From an uncultured Bacilli bacterium (GTDB lineage: Bacteria > Bacillota_I > Bacilli_A > RF39 > UBA660), in NCBI GenBank assembly GCA_947623645.1, contig CANQHK010000001.1, forward strand, positions 1 to 50,160: DNA of 50,160 nt, written 5' to 3'. The position numbers and the translations under genes were made by a program. The notes below the pieces were generated by a model that saw only the letters and a list, made by a program, of their open reading frames with translations, was not told the DNA's origin and ran no database searches. Below are positions 15,807 to 24,936 of the stretch, piece by piece. The first letter of the stretch is position 1. Every line of letters starts with the position of its first letter.

Positions 15807-17840
15807 TTATCTTGCTTCTTCTTTTTTCGTTTTCATATCTAGACTTGCTTCATTGATGGCATCATCAATCGTTTTAATATCATCTAAAATAATACTGTAC
15901 CCTACTGCTGCTCCAAAACCATGTGGTAATTCTTTCATTTCTTTTGTAAGTTTCTTGGTATACGTTTCAATCTGCTTTTCCGTATAACCTACTAAATAAA
16001 TTAAAAATTCATTTCCATCGGTTCGCATAATCTCACTGTTTTCAAGTTGCGTGTTTACTAGAATCGATGCTGCTTTTATAATTAATTTATCCCCTTCTTC
16101 ATGACCATAATTGTCATTTACATAACTTACATTATTTAAGTCAACAACGATCACTCCTTGTGGATAAACTTGGCTATTATCCCATTTTTCCATATTAAAG
16201 TTTAAGTAATTTCTGTTTTTAAGAGAAGTTAACATATCAGTATATTTTCTTCGATCTTCTTTTCTTACTTCTTTTACTTCTCGTTTTTTCTTAACAAATA
16301 AATATAAGAAAATAATTACTAAAATAGGAAGTAATACAAGTCCTAAAATAATTAAATAAAGTTGTGTAAAGGTTGTTCTTTCTAATAAACCAATATTCAT
16401 CGAATCAAGTCCTAATAACCGGTAATTATAATAAGAATTGGTTCCCATGATATAGTTAAATAAGTTGTAAAAATCTTGATTGGTATTTTTTACTCCAAAT
16501 CGATAATCATTGGTAATTGTTGATTCATATAGAACTTCATAATTTTTAAATTTTGAATGTTTATAATAATCATAAGTTTCTTTATCTACTGCAATTAAAT
16601 GATTATCTTCTAATAAGCCATCCAAATTATTTTTTGGAACAATGGATGCTTTTGAATTATTTTGAAAATAAGTAAATAAAAGATGATTCTGTAAAATATT
16701 TACGTTCTTTCCTTTTAAGCTTTCAAAAGAAGTAATAATCGCATCATTTTGATGGTTAGCAAGAATGACATATTTCTCAACGAAAGGAGACATGGTCATA
16801 AAATAATTAGAATTCTGAATTCCAGTCGTATCAAAATAAAAATCAACTTCACCTTTTTGAATTGCTTCATTTAAAGCTTGTAAATTTTTATATTCTTTAT
16901 AAGCAATATCAATACCTGTAAGTCTTTGAATTCTTTGAACATACTCTCCTGCAATTCCATAGGCCTTTTTATCTACGCGTACTTCATATGGTGCATTTTC
17001 AACATATCCATACGTATAGGTTTTACTAAGCATTGCTGTTTTGGTTTTATCAGAAATATTTTTCTTGCTAATATAATAATTTAATAATTCACGATTATAA
17101 GCATCAACATAGTGATCTTCCATCCAATTGGTAAAATATTTTTGTACAATCGAATTTAGTTTTTCATTTTCTTTTGTAAGTGTTAAGACAATTTTTTTAG
17201 TAAGTTCTGGAAAATAATAGTTAATATACGTATTATTTAAAGGAAGAGTTTCTCCTAAATAAAGATATTGAGGAACTAAAATCATATCAACTTCTTGATT
17301 GGTTAAAGCAGTTGTTAGACTTGTGATATCTTCATAAGTTTTGTAAGTAATACCCGCAGCAGATTTCATATAATAAGTTACTTCTGCAGCATCACTGCTA
17401 AAGGTTCCAATCGTTTTATCTCGAATCATAGAAATACTATCATATCTTGTTTGATCTCTTCCAAGTAAAATATAACCATCTTCAAATAATAATAAATCAT
17501 TTTCAGAAAGGGTTGCATCACTATTTAAAATTCGAAACTGTAATTCGTTGGAGGTTGGACTTGCTTGTTTTGAATAAGGAACTTTATTAAATTCCAAATC
17601 AGTTTCAAGTTCAAAATCGCTGGCAAAATCAAATAATACACCGGTTCCACTTTCTCCAAAAACAGGCATATCATTGATGATATCTAAGTTTACTTTTGTT
17701 GCTGAATTGTTTTCAATCCAACGTTTTTCTAAGATAGTTAAGGACGTATCTTTATCTTCGTGGTTTAAGAAAAAGTAAACTCCTAAAAAGACAAAAATGC
17801 AAACAGCAATGGGTGCAATAATTAGAACTTTCTTTTTCAT
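15807..17840 (-). CDS. Membrane sensor: two solute-binding-like domains, one helix and a degenerate GGDEF domain
   Basis: After an N-terminal membrane helix (about residues 4-24) come two tandem extracellular domains resembling bacterial family-3 solute-binding proteins (about 35-265 and 270-480). A second helix (about 493-515) and a cytoplasmic GGDEF domain (about 530-677) follow. The GGDEF fold keeps VDLNNVSYVNDNYGHEEGD, but the signature loop reads RTDGNEF instead of RxGGDEF. The third, metal-binding acidic residue is Asn. Diguanylate cyclase activity may therefore be lost or altered. It overlaps the upstream small membrane gene by four bases and is followed by YihY. The ligand is unknown; amino acids are typical of the binding family. 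Confidence 0.85.
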   Translation of the reverse strand: MKKKVLIIAPIAVCIFVFLGVYFFLNHEDKDTSLTILEKRWIENNSATKVNLDIINDMPVFGESGTGVLFDFASDFELETDLEFNKVPYSKQASPTSNELQFRILNSDATLSENDLLLFEDGYILLGRDQTRYDSISMIRDKTIGTFSSDAAEVTYYMKSAAGITYKTYEDITSLTTALTNQEVDMILVPQYLYLGETLPLNNTYINYYFPELTKKIVLTLTKENEKLNSIVQKYFTNWMEDHYVDAYNRELLNYYISKKNISDKTKTAMLSKTYTYGYVENAPYEVRVDKKAYGIAGEYVQRIQRLTGIDIAYKEYKNLQALNEAIQKGEVDFYFDTTGIQNSNYFMTMSPFVEKYVILANHQNDAIITSFESLKGKNVNILQNHLLFTYFQNNSKASIVPKNNLDGLLEDNHLIAVDKETYDYYKHSKFKNYEVLYESTITNDYRFGVKNTNQDFYNLFNYIMGTNSYYNYRLLGLDSMNIGLLERTTFTQLYLIILGLVLLPILVIIFLYLFVKKKREVKEVRKEDRRKYTDMLTSLKNRNYLNFNMEKWDNSQVYPQGVIVVDLNNVSYVNDNYGHEEGDKLIIKAASILVNTQLENSEIMRTDGNEFLIYLVGYTEKQIETYTKKLTKEMKELPHGFGAAVGYSIILDDIKTIDDAINEASLDMKTKKEEAR

Positions 17841-18316
17841 TCTGCCTTTTCCTCCTCAACCGTTTTTTCACGGTCTTTTGTAAAAGTGAATCCTTCACTC
17901 GTTTTTGCTTTGTATCCGATGATTGGGAAATTATTTTCTTCTTCACTCTCTTTTAACAAAAATACTTGGAAATCATAATTTGCAAGAGTCGTTTCGTCGA
18001 AACTTGCAGTTACCCCTGTTCCAATTGTTTTAGCATCTTGAAGATTAACATCATTTTGAAGAGTAATCTGAACTTCGACAATTTTTCCCTGTGTACGAAT
18101 GCTGGCATCGACAACTTTTTCGTTTCCTTTTAAAGCATCCGTTGCACTATTCATAACATCTTCTTGAATGGCTGGTAAATCTTTTAAGCGATCTCCATAA
18201 TTTTCAACACCGGAATTTGGAAAGAATAAGTTTTTTGCTTGTAATAACAATACTAATAACACCATAAAGAATACAATGATAAATATTGTAAATTTATTTT
18301 TTTTGAATAACTTCAT
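17837..18316 (-). CDS. Single-pass membrane protein, unknown
   Basis: The 159-residue protein has one N-terminal membrane helix (about residues 8-27) and an extracytoplasmic domain with alternating strands (VVDASIRTQGKIVEVQITL). It ends in an acidic tail (TVEEEKAE). No family is recognised. It is the first gene of the operon with the solute-sensing GGDEF protein, whose start it overlaps by four bases, and YihY. A partner role in that signalling complex is an inference. A clear promoter lies at 18346-18374. Confidence 0.75.
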   Translation of the reverse strand: MKLFKKNKFTIFIIVFFMVLLVLLLQAKNLFFPNSGVENYGDRLKDLPAIQEDVMNSATDALKGNEKVVDASIRTQGKIVEVQITLQNDVNLQDAKTIGTGVTASFDETTLANYDFQVFLLKESEEENNFPIIGYKAKTSEGFTFTKDREKTVEEEKAE

Positions 18317-18345
18317 AAATTTTCAACTCCTTCTTACTTAGAAGT

Positions 18346-18374
18346 ATTATACAATACATTCTAGAATAAATCAA
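18346..18374 (-). promoter_or_regulatory. Promoter of the 18.3-15.0 kb operon
   Basis: The minus strand has TTGATT (18369-18374), 17 bases and TATAAT (18346-18351). The -35 box overlaps the gatB stop codon region, so this operon starts directly at the end of gatB. Confidence 0.65.
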
Positions 18375-19786
18375 CTTCTAGTATTCTTCAATTCTTGCTG
18401 TAAAATTTCATTTGCACGCCTTGCATCAACGCATCCTTTTGTCTCTTTCATCACTTGACCCATCAAGAATTTAAGAGCTCGATCGCGTCCTTCTTGGTAG
18501 TCTTTAACGCTTTCAGGATTTTCACCAAGAATTTTTTGAATCATCGAAACTAATGCCTCATCGGTAATATTGGATGCACTTAATTTTTCAAGTAATTTTT
18601 CTGGAGATTCATCGGTCGTAAATAAATTTTCTAACATATCTTTAAAATTCTTATGATTCATTTTTCCAGTACTTAGAAGAGATACAACTGTAATGAGTTT
18701 TTCTTTGGTAAATTTGGTGTCTTCTAAATTTTTGTTCTCTTTATTTAAATATGCTTGAATGTCTCCAAGTAGAAGATTACTTGCTATTTTTAAATCAATA
18801 TTTCCAAGTTCTAATAGATAATCACTAATTTTTTTGTTGGCAATAATTTTTTCAATGTTTCCTTCACTAATTCCATGCTCCCTGTAAACTTTTCTTCTGT
18901 CATCTGCTAAAACAGGTAAAGTTTTTCGGACATTTTCAATAAATTCATCGGTTAAAACTAAAGGAGGAATATCTCCATCTGGAAAATATCGGTAGTCGTT
19001 TCCGGTTTCTTTTCTTCGCATTAAAACCGTTTCTTGCTTCGCTTCATCGAATCTTCTCGTTTCTTCATAAATTTTATTTCCTGTTTCAAGAATTTCGATT
19101 TGCCTTTTTGCTTCTACTTCAACAACATCCCCAACATGGGTAATCGAACCAACATTTTTCGTTTCCGTTCGAACTCCTAAAGTTTCGGTATTGGAAACGC
19201 TGACGTTGACATCACAACGCATGCTCCCCTCTTCAATTTTACAATCAGAAATATCGGCATAGAATAAAATTTCTCTTAATTTTTCAACGTATAAGATGGC
19301 TTCTTCGCGTGTATGAATATCCGCTTCACTGACAATTTCAATTAAAGGAACACCACAACGATTAAAGTCCAGAAGAGTTTTTTCATGATGATGAATACTT
19401 TTGGCCGTATCTTCTTCGATATGAATATCGTGGATGCGAATTTTTTTAGGCCCTTCTTTCGTTTCTATCTCAATATAACCATTGATTCCAATCGGAGTTC
19501 TACTTTGCGTAATTTGGTAACCTTTTGGAAGATCTGGATAGAAATAATTTTTTCGGTCAAAAAACATCGTCTTATTGATTTCACAATGAAATAACATTGC
19601 TGCTTTTAAAGCAAGTTCCACTCCTTTTTTATTGATGGTGGGAAGAACCCCCGGATAAGCAAAATCGATTTCATGAATATTGGTATTAGCAATATCGGTA
19701 TAAGAATTTAGAGAAGGAGAAAACATTTTACTCTGGGTTTTTAACTCACAGTGAATCTCAATTCCAACCGTTGTTTGATAGTCCAT
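18371..19786 (-). CDS. gatB: Asp/Glu-tRNA(Asn/Gln) amidotransferase subunit B
   Basis: GatB binds mischarged Glu-tRNA(Gln) or Asp-tRNA(Asn) and, with GatA and GatC, amidates it. The start MDYQTTVGIEIHCEL is canonical, and FDRKNYFYPDLPKGYQITQ, IHIEEDTAK and DFNRCGVPLIEIV are family signatures. The C-terminal YqeY/GatB tail (about residues 325-471) ends in RRANEILQQEL. The ATG at 19786 is chosen because AGGAGG precedes it at good spacing; an upstream in-frame ATG lies inside gatA. It follows the gatA stop by one base. Length about 471 residues, normal. Confidence 0.97.
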   Translation of the reverse strand: MDYQTTVGIEIHCELKTQSKMFSPSLNSYTDIANTNIHEIDFAYPGVLPTINKKGVELALKAAMLFHCEINKTMFFDRKNYFYPDLPKGYQITQSRTPIGINGYIEIETKEGPKKIRIHDIHIEEDTAKSIHHHEKTLLDFNRCGVPLIEIVSEADIHTREEAILYVEKLREILFYADISDCKIEEGSMRCDVNVSVSNTETLGVRTETKNVGSITHVGDVVEVEAKRQIEILETGNKIYEETRRFDEAKQETVLMRRKETGNDYRYFPDGDIPPLVLTDEFIENVRKTLPVLADDRRKVYREHGISEGNIEKIIANKKISDYLLELGNIDLKIASNLLLGDIQAYLNKENKNLEDTKFTKEKLITVVSLLSTGKMNHKNFKDMLENLFTTDESPEKLLEKLSASNITDEALVSMIQKILGENPESVKDYQEGRDRALKFLMGQVMKETKGCVDARRANEILQQELKNTRS

Positions 19787-19787
19787 T

Positions 19788-21242
19788 TTATTCTCCTCCT
19801 TTCGGATTAAAGTCGAAGGCAAGTTCTTTTTCTAAGAAAGAGGCAAGTTGATAAATTTTTGCTTCTTCAAAAGAATTTCCAATGATGTGTAGTCCAATTG
19901 GCATTCTATTTGAGGAAAGTCCCATCGGAATATTTGCACCCGGTAATCCAGCCATGTTGACAGGAATAACCAAAACATCATCTAAGAACGTTTGACTTGG
20001 ATCCGTTGTATTTTCGTCCAACCGATAAGCCGTCGTCGTCGTTGTAGGTCCAATTAACAAATCGTATTGTTCGAAAACTTCCTCGAAACTCTTTTTCATA
20101 TCCTTTCGAATCTTTAAAGCTTTGGTATAATAAATCGATGCATTTTCTCCACTTAAAATGTAAGAACCGACCATAATTCTTCTTTTTACTTCAGCACCAA
20201 ATCCTAGTTGTCTTGTCCTTTTATATAAATCATCCGCACTTTTTGCATCTTCTACATGAAAACCATACCGAACTCCATCAAAACGAGCTAAGTTGCTACT
20301 TGCTTCTCCCATAGCAATAATCTGATATAACATGACTGCTTTTTCCAAATGGCGAACGTCTACATTGGATACAATTGCTCCTGCTTGACGAAGAATCTGT
20401 TTTACATTTTCGAGCCTTTCTAAGATTTCTGGTGCAACAATATCACTTTGAAAATAATTTGGAACCCCAATTTTCATTCCTCGAATATCTTTTCCAATGA
20501 GTCTCGTAAAATCTTCTGGCGTACGATTACTACTGGTTAAATCCCTTTCATCATAACCAACGAGTGTGTTTAAAAGAACCGCATTATCGTAAACATTTCG
20601 AGAAAAAGGTCCAATCGCATCCAAGCTAGATGCAAAAGCAACTAAACCATACCGAGAAACCCGACCATAAGTAGGTTTCATTCCAACGAGACCGGTGTAC
20701 GATGCTGGTTGACGAATAGAACCTCCCGTATCACTTCCAAGAGCAAGAGGAACGATGCTAGAAGCAACAGAAGCTGCAGATCCCCCGGAAGAACCTCCTG
20801 CAATTCGCGTTTTATCCCATGGATTTTTAGGAGCACCAAAATAACTTGTCTTCGAAGTAGAACCCATAGCAAATTCGTCCATGTTGGTTTTTCCGATAAT
20901 AATCATTCCTGCGTCAATAAGTTTCGTAACAACAAAAGCATCATAAACGGGAACAAAATTTTCAAGCATTTTGGATGCACAAGTTGTTCTTAAACCTTTG
21001 GTACAAATATTATCTTTAACGGCAATAGGAATTCCAAAAAGAAGAGACTCTCCAACTTCCTTTTTAGAAAGTTCCTCTGCCCTTTTTAAGGCATCTTCTT
21101 TATTTAAAGTAATAAAAGCATTTAAATCTTTATTTTCTTCAATATTGTCCATTGCTTCTTGAACCAAATCAACTGGAGTAATTGTATGATTTACAAGAAG
21201 CTCATGAATTTCTTTTAAAGAAAGAGATAAATATTTACTCAT
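19788..21242 (-). CDS. gatA: Asp/Glu-tRNA(Asn/Gln) amidotransferase subunit A
   Basis: GatA is the amidase that releases ammonia from glutamine for the GatB active site. The amidase-signature Lys-Ser-Ser triad is visible: VAVKDNICT-like AVKDN (Lys), GGSSGGSAASVAS and GSDTGGSIRQPAS. The protein is 484 residues, full length. Its start overlaps the gatC end by eight bases, and its stop is one base before gatB, so all three subunits are translated from one message. Confidence 0.97.
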   Translation of the reverse strand: MSKYLSLSLKEIHELLVNHTITPVDLVQEAMDNIEENKDLNAFITLNKEDALKRAEELSKKEVGESLLFGIPIAVKDNICTKGLRTTCASKMLENFVPVYDAFVVTKLIDAGMIIIGKTNMDEFAMGSTSKTSYFGAPKNPWDKTRIAGGSSGGSAASVASSIVPLALGSDTGGSIRQPASYTGLVGMKPTYGRVSRYGLVAFASSLDAIGPFSRNVYDNAVLLNTLVGYDERDLTSSNRTPEDFTRLIGKDIRGMKIGVPNYFQSDIVAPEILERLENVKQILRQAGAIVSNVDVRHLEKAVMLYQIIAMGEASSNLARFDGVRYGFHVEDAKSADDLYKRTRQLGFGAEVKRRIMVGSYILSGENASIYYTKALKIRKDMKKSFEEVFEQYDLLIGPTTTTTAYRLDENTTDPSQTFLDDVLVIPVNMAGLPGANIPMGLSSNRMPIGLHIIGNSFEEAKIYQLASFLEKELAFDFNPKGGE

Positions 21243-21528
21243 CGAAAATCACCGGTACTTCCACAAATCTACCAACTGCTTTTGGTAAATTTTCTTGTAA
21301 TTCTTGAAACTCGATAACGCTTGTATTCGTATCTTCTCTGAAAGCTGCTGTATGATCAACTGGAGTTACTAAGATTTCATCCATAGCAACATCGACATCT
21401 CGAATTTTATCAATGTCATCAAGTAAATCTTTTAATTCTACACTATATTTTTGAATTTCTTCTTCATCTACTTGTATTCTTGCAAGTTCTGCAACATGCA
21501 ATACTTCTTCTTTTGTTAATTTATCCAT
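21235..21528 (-). CDS. gatC: Asp/Glu-tRNA(Asn/Gln) amidotransferase subunit C
   Basis: This small clamp subunit (97 residues) holds GatA and GatB together. It has the typical LTKEEVLHVAELARI start and VELKDLLDDIDKIRDVDV helix, then the LREDxVxxs-like end FREDTNTS. A GGGAGGAAG ribosome-binding site and a TATAAT box near 21554-21559 sit upstream, after the terminator of the preceding gene. The gatCAB operon therefore has its own promoter, though its -35 box is weak. Confidence 0.95.
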   Translation of the reverse strand: MDKLTKEEVLHVAELARIQVDEEEIQKYSVELKDLLDDIDKIRDVDVAMDEILVTPVDHTAAFREDTNTSVIEFQELQENLPKAVGRFVEVPVIFDE

Positions 21529-21582
21529 TCTCTTCCTCCCATAAACTAGTACTATTATATCACAGATCGAAAGATTTTTATA

Positions 21583-21612
21583 AAAAAAACATCCTGTTCA
21601 AACAGGAATGTT
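21583..21612 (-). terminator. Terminator of the CFI-box gene
   Basis: AACATTCCTG and CAGGATGTT pair (one bulge) around TTTGAA, followed by eight Ts on the minus strand. The stem begins at the gene's stop codon. Confidence 0.75.
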
Positions 21613-22204
21613 AAATTTCTTGTAAATTTTTTTTGTAAACTCTTCCGTGTCCACCCCGAGTTGCATCGTATTCTTGATAAGAAACAGAATTATCCGGAGC
21701 AACAGAATAATATTCTTCGAGCCCTACCATCATTTCTTGATAACGCCGAACAGCTTCGTCATTCTTTTTTTCATGAACAAAACTTGCTGTTGGTAAAATA
21801 TAAAAGTTAAAAAGATAGGTAGCAAACTCGATGTCCTGAGTCTTTTCATAATCTTCTTCTAAAGCATAAGCAATTTTGGGTCCAACGATATCATACTCCA
21901 TAAGAAGTGGAAGATATTTTTCATCTTTTTGCAAAACTTCATCTCGGAAAGTACGAAGAGTATTTAAAACTCCGCAATCATCTGGATAATCCAAAATTTT
22001 GCAAACAATGGTTGTAATATAACAACTTGGTTCTGGATTTCTTGCTTCATAGTGAGAAGAACAAGAATCATCCGCCCAATAAAAGCAACGATACCAATCA
22101 CAGTAACCTTTTTCCGAGTTTGCCCAACGGGTATCAAACAATTTATAAGTGTTATCTTTATCTTTAAAATTTAAACAACCCCCACATTGATGTTCATAAG
22201 CCAT
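21611..22204 (-). CDS. Cys-rich protein with CFI-box-type segment
   Basis: The 197-residue soluble protein begins with a Cys-rich region (HQCGGCLNF, GYCDWYRCFYW, DDSCSSHYE) that could bind metal or Fe-S. A segment CYITTIVCKILDYPDD then CGVLNTLRTFRDEVLQ follows; this is the CFI-box pattern found in many Firmicutes proteins of unknown function. The rest is helical. No enzyme motif is seen. It lies alone between the VanY-type gene and gatC, with its own terminator. The family is known only by sequence, so no function is assigned. Confidence 0.75.
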   Translation of the reverse strand: MAYEHQCGGCLNFKDKDNTYKLFDTRWANSEKGYCDWYRCFYWADDSCSSHYEARNPEPSCYITTIVCKILDYPDDCGVLNTLRTFRDEVLQKDEKYLPLLMEYDIVGPKIAYALEEDYEKTQDIEFATYLFNFYILPTASFVHEKKNDEAVRRYQEMMVGLEEYYSVAPDNSVSYQEYDATRGGHGRVYKKNLQEI

Positions 22205-22264
22205 AGATATTCCCCCTTAAATTTCTCTATATTTTACCACAAAATAGAAAAAATAGCAACTTTT

Positions 22265-23353
22265 TTATTTGTTTTCAACAAAATAGGCATAGTATTCTTC
22301 AAAAGTAATATCGTGTTCATAAATATACGTTGCAACATCGACTCCAACATAGCGATAATGCCAAGGTTCATAACCGTACCCTGTAATATATTGTTTTTCT
22401 TTAGGATAACGTAGGATAAATCCATAACGGTGAGCATTTTCTTTCATCCAAGGAAATTCTTTACTCGTTTCAAATTTCCCCAAAACATATTCATCTTTGA
22501 CCCCAACATCAAGAGCAAGACCTGTCTGATGCTCCGAATGTCCTGGTCGAGCACTCCATTTATCCGCCCATGTTAATCCATTACTATTTTTATAATCATT
22601 ATAAAGATTATTTTGCGTTTCATAACTTCTGTAAGCAGAATTATTTCGAATGTGGTAACCTTCTTTTTCTGCATCATCGACAAGCTTTTTAAAAGCTTCA
22701 TACGCTGTTTGATTTAATTTACTACCATTCTTATTATCGTACGCTTTTTCCATCGTAACTAATTCCCCATAATGATAATCTTTTTCTAAATAATAAAATT
22801 TATTAACAATTAAAAGAGTTTCTTTGGAGGTGTCAGAAGGCATCATATGCGTATAAAATTCATAATCCAGATTACTGTTAACATTGGTAATAATGGTATT
22901 GACATCTTCTTCTTGATAAGCCATATAGCGATCAAGACGTTCTCTTATAAAATAAGGATGTTGAACAATTTGAACCAGCTTTAAAGAATACGGATAAGAA
23001 ATATTTTCATTTACCAAATAAACAACATTTGCTAAATCATAATCCTCTTTTAAATTTTCAATATACGTTAAGTAAGAAGAAAAATTCTCTTCTTTGTATC
23101 CATCTGTTTTTAAAAGATCTTCTAAATAGGATAAATGTTCATATTCTTTTAATAAATTTAAATTTTCAACTGATAAATTCTTTTTTAAGTAGGTAATTTC
23201 TTCTTTCGTATAACCAATATCGGTAAGTTTATCTTGAAAAGCATCTCCTGTAAAATGGAAAAATAAAACGGAAAGAAGGAGAAGTGGAACAAGTAAAACC
23301 GTTAAAAATCGACCCCACCGAATTTTATATTTCTTTTTTCTTCTTCTAGGCAT
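22265..23353 (-). CDS. VanY-family D-alanyl-D-alanine carboxypeptidase
   Basis: A basic head (MPRRRKKKYKIRWGR) and one membrane helix (about residues 15-32) anchor the protein outside the cell. A helical linker of about 170 residues follows. The C-terminal peptidase domain has the family zinc site: SEHQTGLALDVG near residue 274 (His and Asp ligands) and EPWHYRYVG near 330 (His ligand). NSAYRSYETQ and ARPGHSEH are also typical. It should trim D-Ala from peptidoglycan stem peptides. At 362 residues it is longer than single-domain members because of the linker. It is a single gene. Confidence 0.92.
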   Translation of the reverse strand: MPRRRKKKYKIRWGRFLTVLLVPLLLLSVLFFHFTGDAFQDKLTDIGYTKEEITYLKKNLSVENLNLLKEYEHLSYLEDLLKTDGYKEENFSSYLTYIENLKEDYDLANVVYLVNENISYPYSLKLVQIVQHPYFIRERLDRYMAYQEEDVNTIITNVNSNLDYEFYTHMMPSDTSKETLLIVNKFYYLEKDYHYGELVTMEKAYDNKNGSKLNQTAYEAFKKLVDDAEKEGYHIRNNSAYRSYETQNNLYNDYKNSNGLTWADKWSARPGHSEHQTGLALDVGVKDEYVLGKFETSKEFPWMKENAHRYGFILRYPKEKQYITGYGYEPWHYRYVGVDVATYIYEHDITFEEYYAYFVENK

Positions 23354-23383
23354 CGTACCATCACCTTGTCCTCATTGTACCAC

Positions 23384-23415
23384 AAAAAAAGATTTCCTTA
23401 AAGGTAGAAATCCTC
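23384..23415 (-). terminator. Terminator after the DUF3006 gene
   Basis: GGATTTC and GAAATC(T) pair around TACCTTTAAG, followed by seven Ts on the minus strand. It ends the MBL-DUF3006 operon, whose last stop is at 23443. Confidence 0.75.
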
Positions 23416-23442
23416 TTTTTACACAAATTGACAAATATTTCG

Positions 23443-23637
23443 TTAATCAAATAATTTATCCATAAGACCTTGTACTTCAAGCTTTTTTTTCGCTGTTTCT
23501 AAAGGATCAATCGTAATATTTACAACGTCCCCTTCTCTTCCTCCGGGAACTAAAATTTTGGGAAGATTGGCAAGGTCTTGATTTTCTGTTTCAACAACGA
23601 AATAATCTTCCTCTTCCCGGTCAATAATGACTTTCAT
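23443..23637 (-). CDS. DUF3006 family protein
   Basis: This 64-residue protein starts with VIIDREEEDYFVVE and has LVPGGREGDVVNI in the middle, the pattern of DUF3006. The family is predicted to be a small beta barrel of unknown function and is usually encoded next to ComEC-like metallo-beta-lactamase proteins, as here (18 bases downstream). A role in binding or helping that hydrolase is an inference from this recurrent pairing. Confidence 0.85.
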   Translation of the reverse strand: MKVIIDREEEDYFVVETENQDLANLPKILVPGGREGDVVNITIDPLETAKKKLEVQGLMDKLFD

Positions 23638-23655
23638 TTATCTTTTCTCCTTTCT

Positions 23656-24852
23656 TTATGGAATTTCATAATCGATTACTTTTTGTAAAGTATCCCCTGT
23701 CTTTTTTAGAATGATTTGATATTTACCAGCATCTACCGAAGAAGAAACTTTCCATGTCCAAGAAACTTTTCCCTCCGCATCGCTTACTTTATCCTCTAAT
23801 CCTTTCGCAGTGCTTACTCCTGATTTATAAAAAACTTGAATGGAATAGGAAGTATTGGCTTCTCCCAAAATTTCAATCGTAGCATTTTCTCCTCGAACGA
23901 TGGGACTAAGAGAAAGCAATTGAATAGAGATATCTTCATTTTGTATAGATTCATTTTCCTCTGGAACTTCATCTACAAGCACCTCTGATTTTTCATTTGT
24001 AATTTGAATTCCTTCTCCATCACTTACCAAAAGAATATTTCCAGCTTCATCGGTTCGATAAACTTTTGCTCCTAAACTTTGATATCTCTCAAGAATAGAA
24101 TCACTGGGATGATGATACGAATTCCCTTTTCCAACAGAAATGATGGCATACTTAGGCTGAACTTTTTTTAAAAAGGCAAGACTGGAGGACGTATCACTTC
24201 CATGATGTCCTACTTTAATAACATCACTGGATACATCATATCCCGCTTTTAAAATTTCTTCCTCACTAACTTTTTCAGCGTCTCCCGTAAAAAGGAAGGT
24301 ACGATTTTTATAACGAATTTTTAAAACAATCGAATAATTATTCAAAGAAGAATACTCTGTGTTGTTGGGCGCAACTACATCAACAGACAAATCATCACTA
24401 GATAAAAGATTCATTCCTGCTTTCGTTGTATGAATCGAAAGGCCTTTTTCCTGAATGGCTTTCAATAAATTTTCATATGTATTGGAAGTAGCAAGAGCTT
24501 TTGGCATATAAACATTTTGAATCGACATCGATTCCACAATCTTCTCTAAACCACCGATATGATCTGTATGAGGATGGGTTCCGACCAAATAATCAATGGT
24601 TTTATATCCTAGTTTTCGAATATATTTTAAAACCACTTCCCCATATTCTTTTTCCCCTGCATCAATTAACATCGTCTCTTTATTAGGAAATTCAATAAAT
24701 GTTGAGTCCCCCTGCCCTACGTCAAGAAAATGAATGATCATTTTGTCAGAGTCTTGAGAAACAGTTTCCGAAATAGAACTTTCTAAAGGAATATTACAAG
24801 CCGTTAGAATAAAAAGAAAGCAAATCAAAAGGCCCATTTTAAAATACTTCAT
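23656..24852 (-). CDS. Lipoprotein with ComEC/Rec2-like metallo-beta-lactamase domain
   Basis: The signal peptide ends in a lipobox (FLFILTAC), so the mature protein should be lipidated on the outer face. The metallo-beta-lactamase domain (about residues 30-290) has FLDVGQGDSTFIEF, the metal-binding THPHTDHIGG, LFTGDAE and VGHHGSDTS, as in the ComEC C-terminal hydrolase. The last ~90 residues form an Ig-like beta domain. Stand-alone members are thought to be extracellular nucleases or phosphodiesterases; the substrate is not known. ATG at 24852 is chosen over a GTG four codons upstream because AGGTGAT precedes it. Upstream, TTGTTA-N18-TATAAT forms a promoter in which TATACC/GGTATA make a small dyad. 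Confidence 0.88.
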   Translation of the reverse strand: MKYFKMGLLICFLFILTACNIPLESSISETVSQDSDKMIIHFLDVGQGDSTFIEFPNKETMLIDAGEKEYGEVVLKYIRKLGYKTIDYLVGTHPHTDHIGGLEKIVESMSIQNVYMPKALATSNTYENLLKAIQEKGLSIHTTKAGMNLLSSDDLSVDVVAPNNTEYSSLNNYSIVLKIRYKNRTFLFTGDAEKVSEEEILKAGYDVSSDVIKVGHHGSDTSSSLAFLKKVQPKYAIISVGKGNSYHHPSDSILERYQSLGAKVYRTDEAGNILLVSDGEGIQITNEKSEVLVDEVPEENESIQNEDISIQLLSLSPIVRGENATIEILGEANTSYSIQVFYKSGVSTAKGLEDKVSDAEGKVSWTWKVSSSVDAGKYQIILKKTGDTLQKVIDYEIP

Positions 24853-24936
24853 TTCTATTATCACCTAATTTATTATACCATATTTCGGTATAAATTAACA
24901 ACTAGATATCTTCTTTAAAATGCAAAAAAAGTTCTT

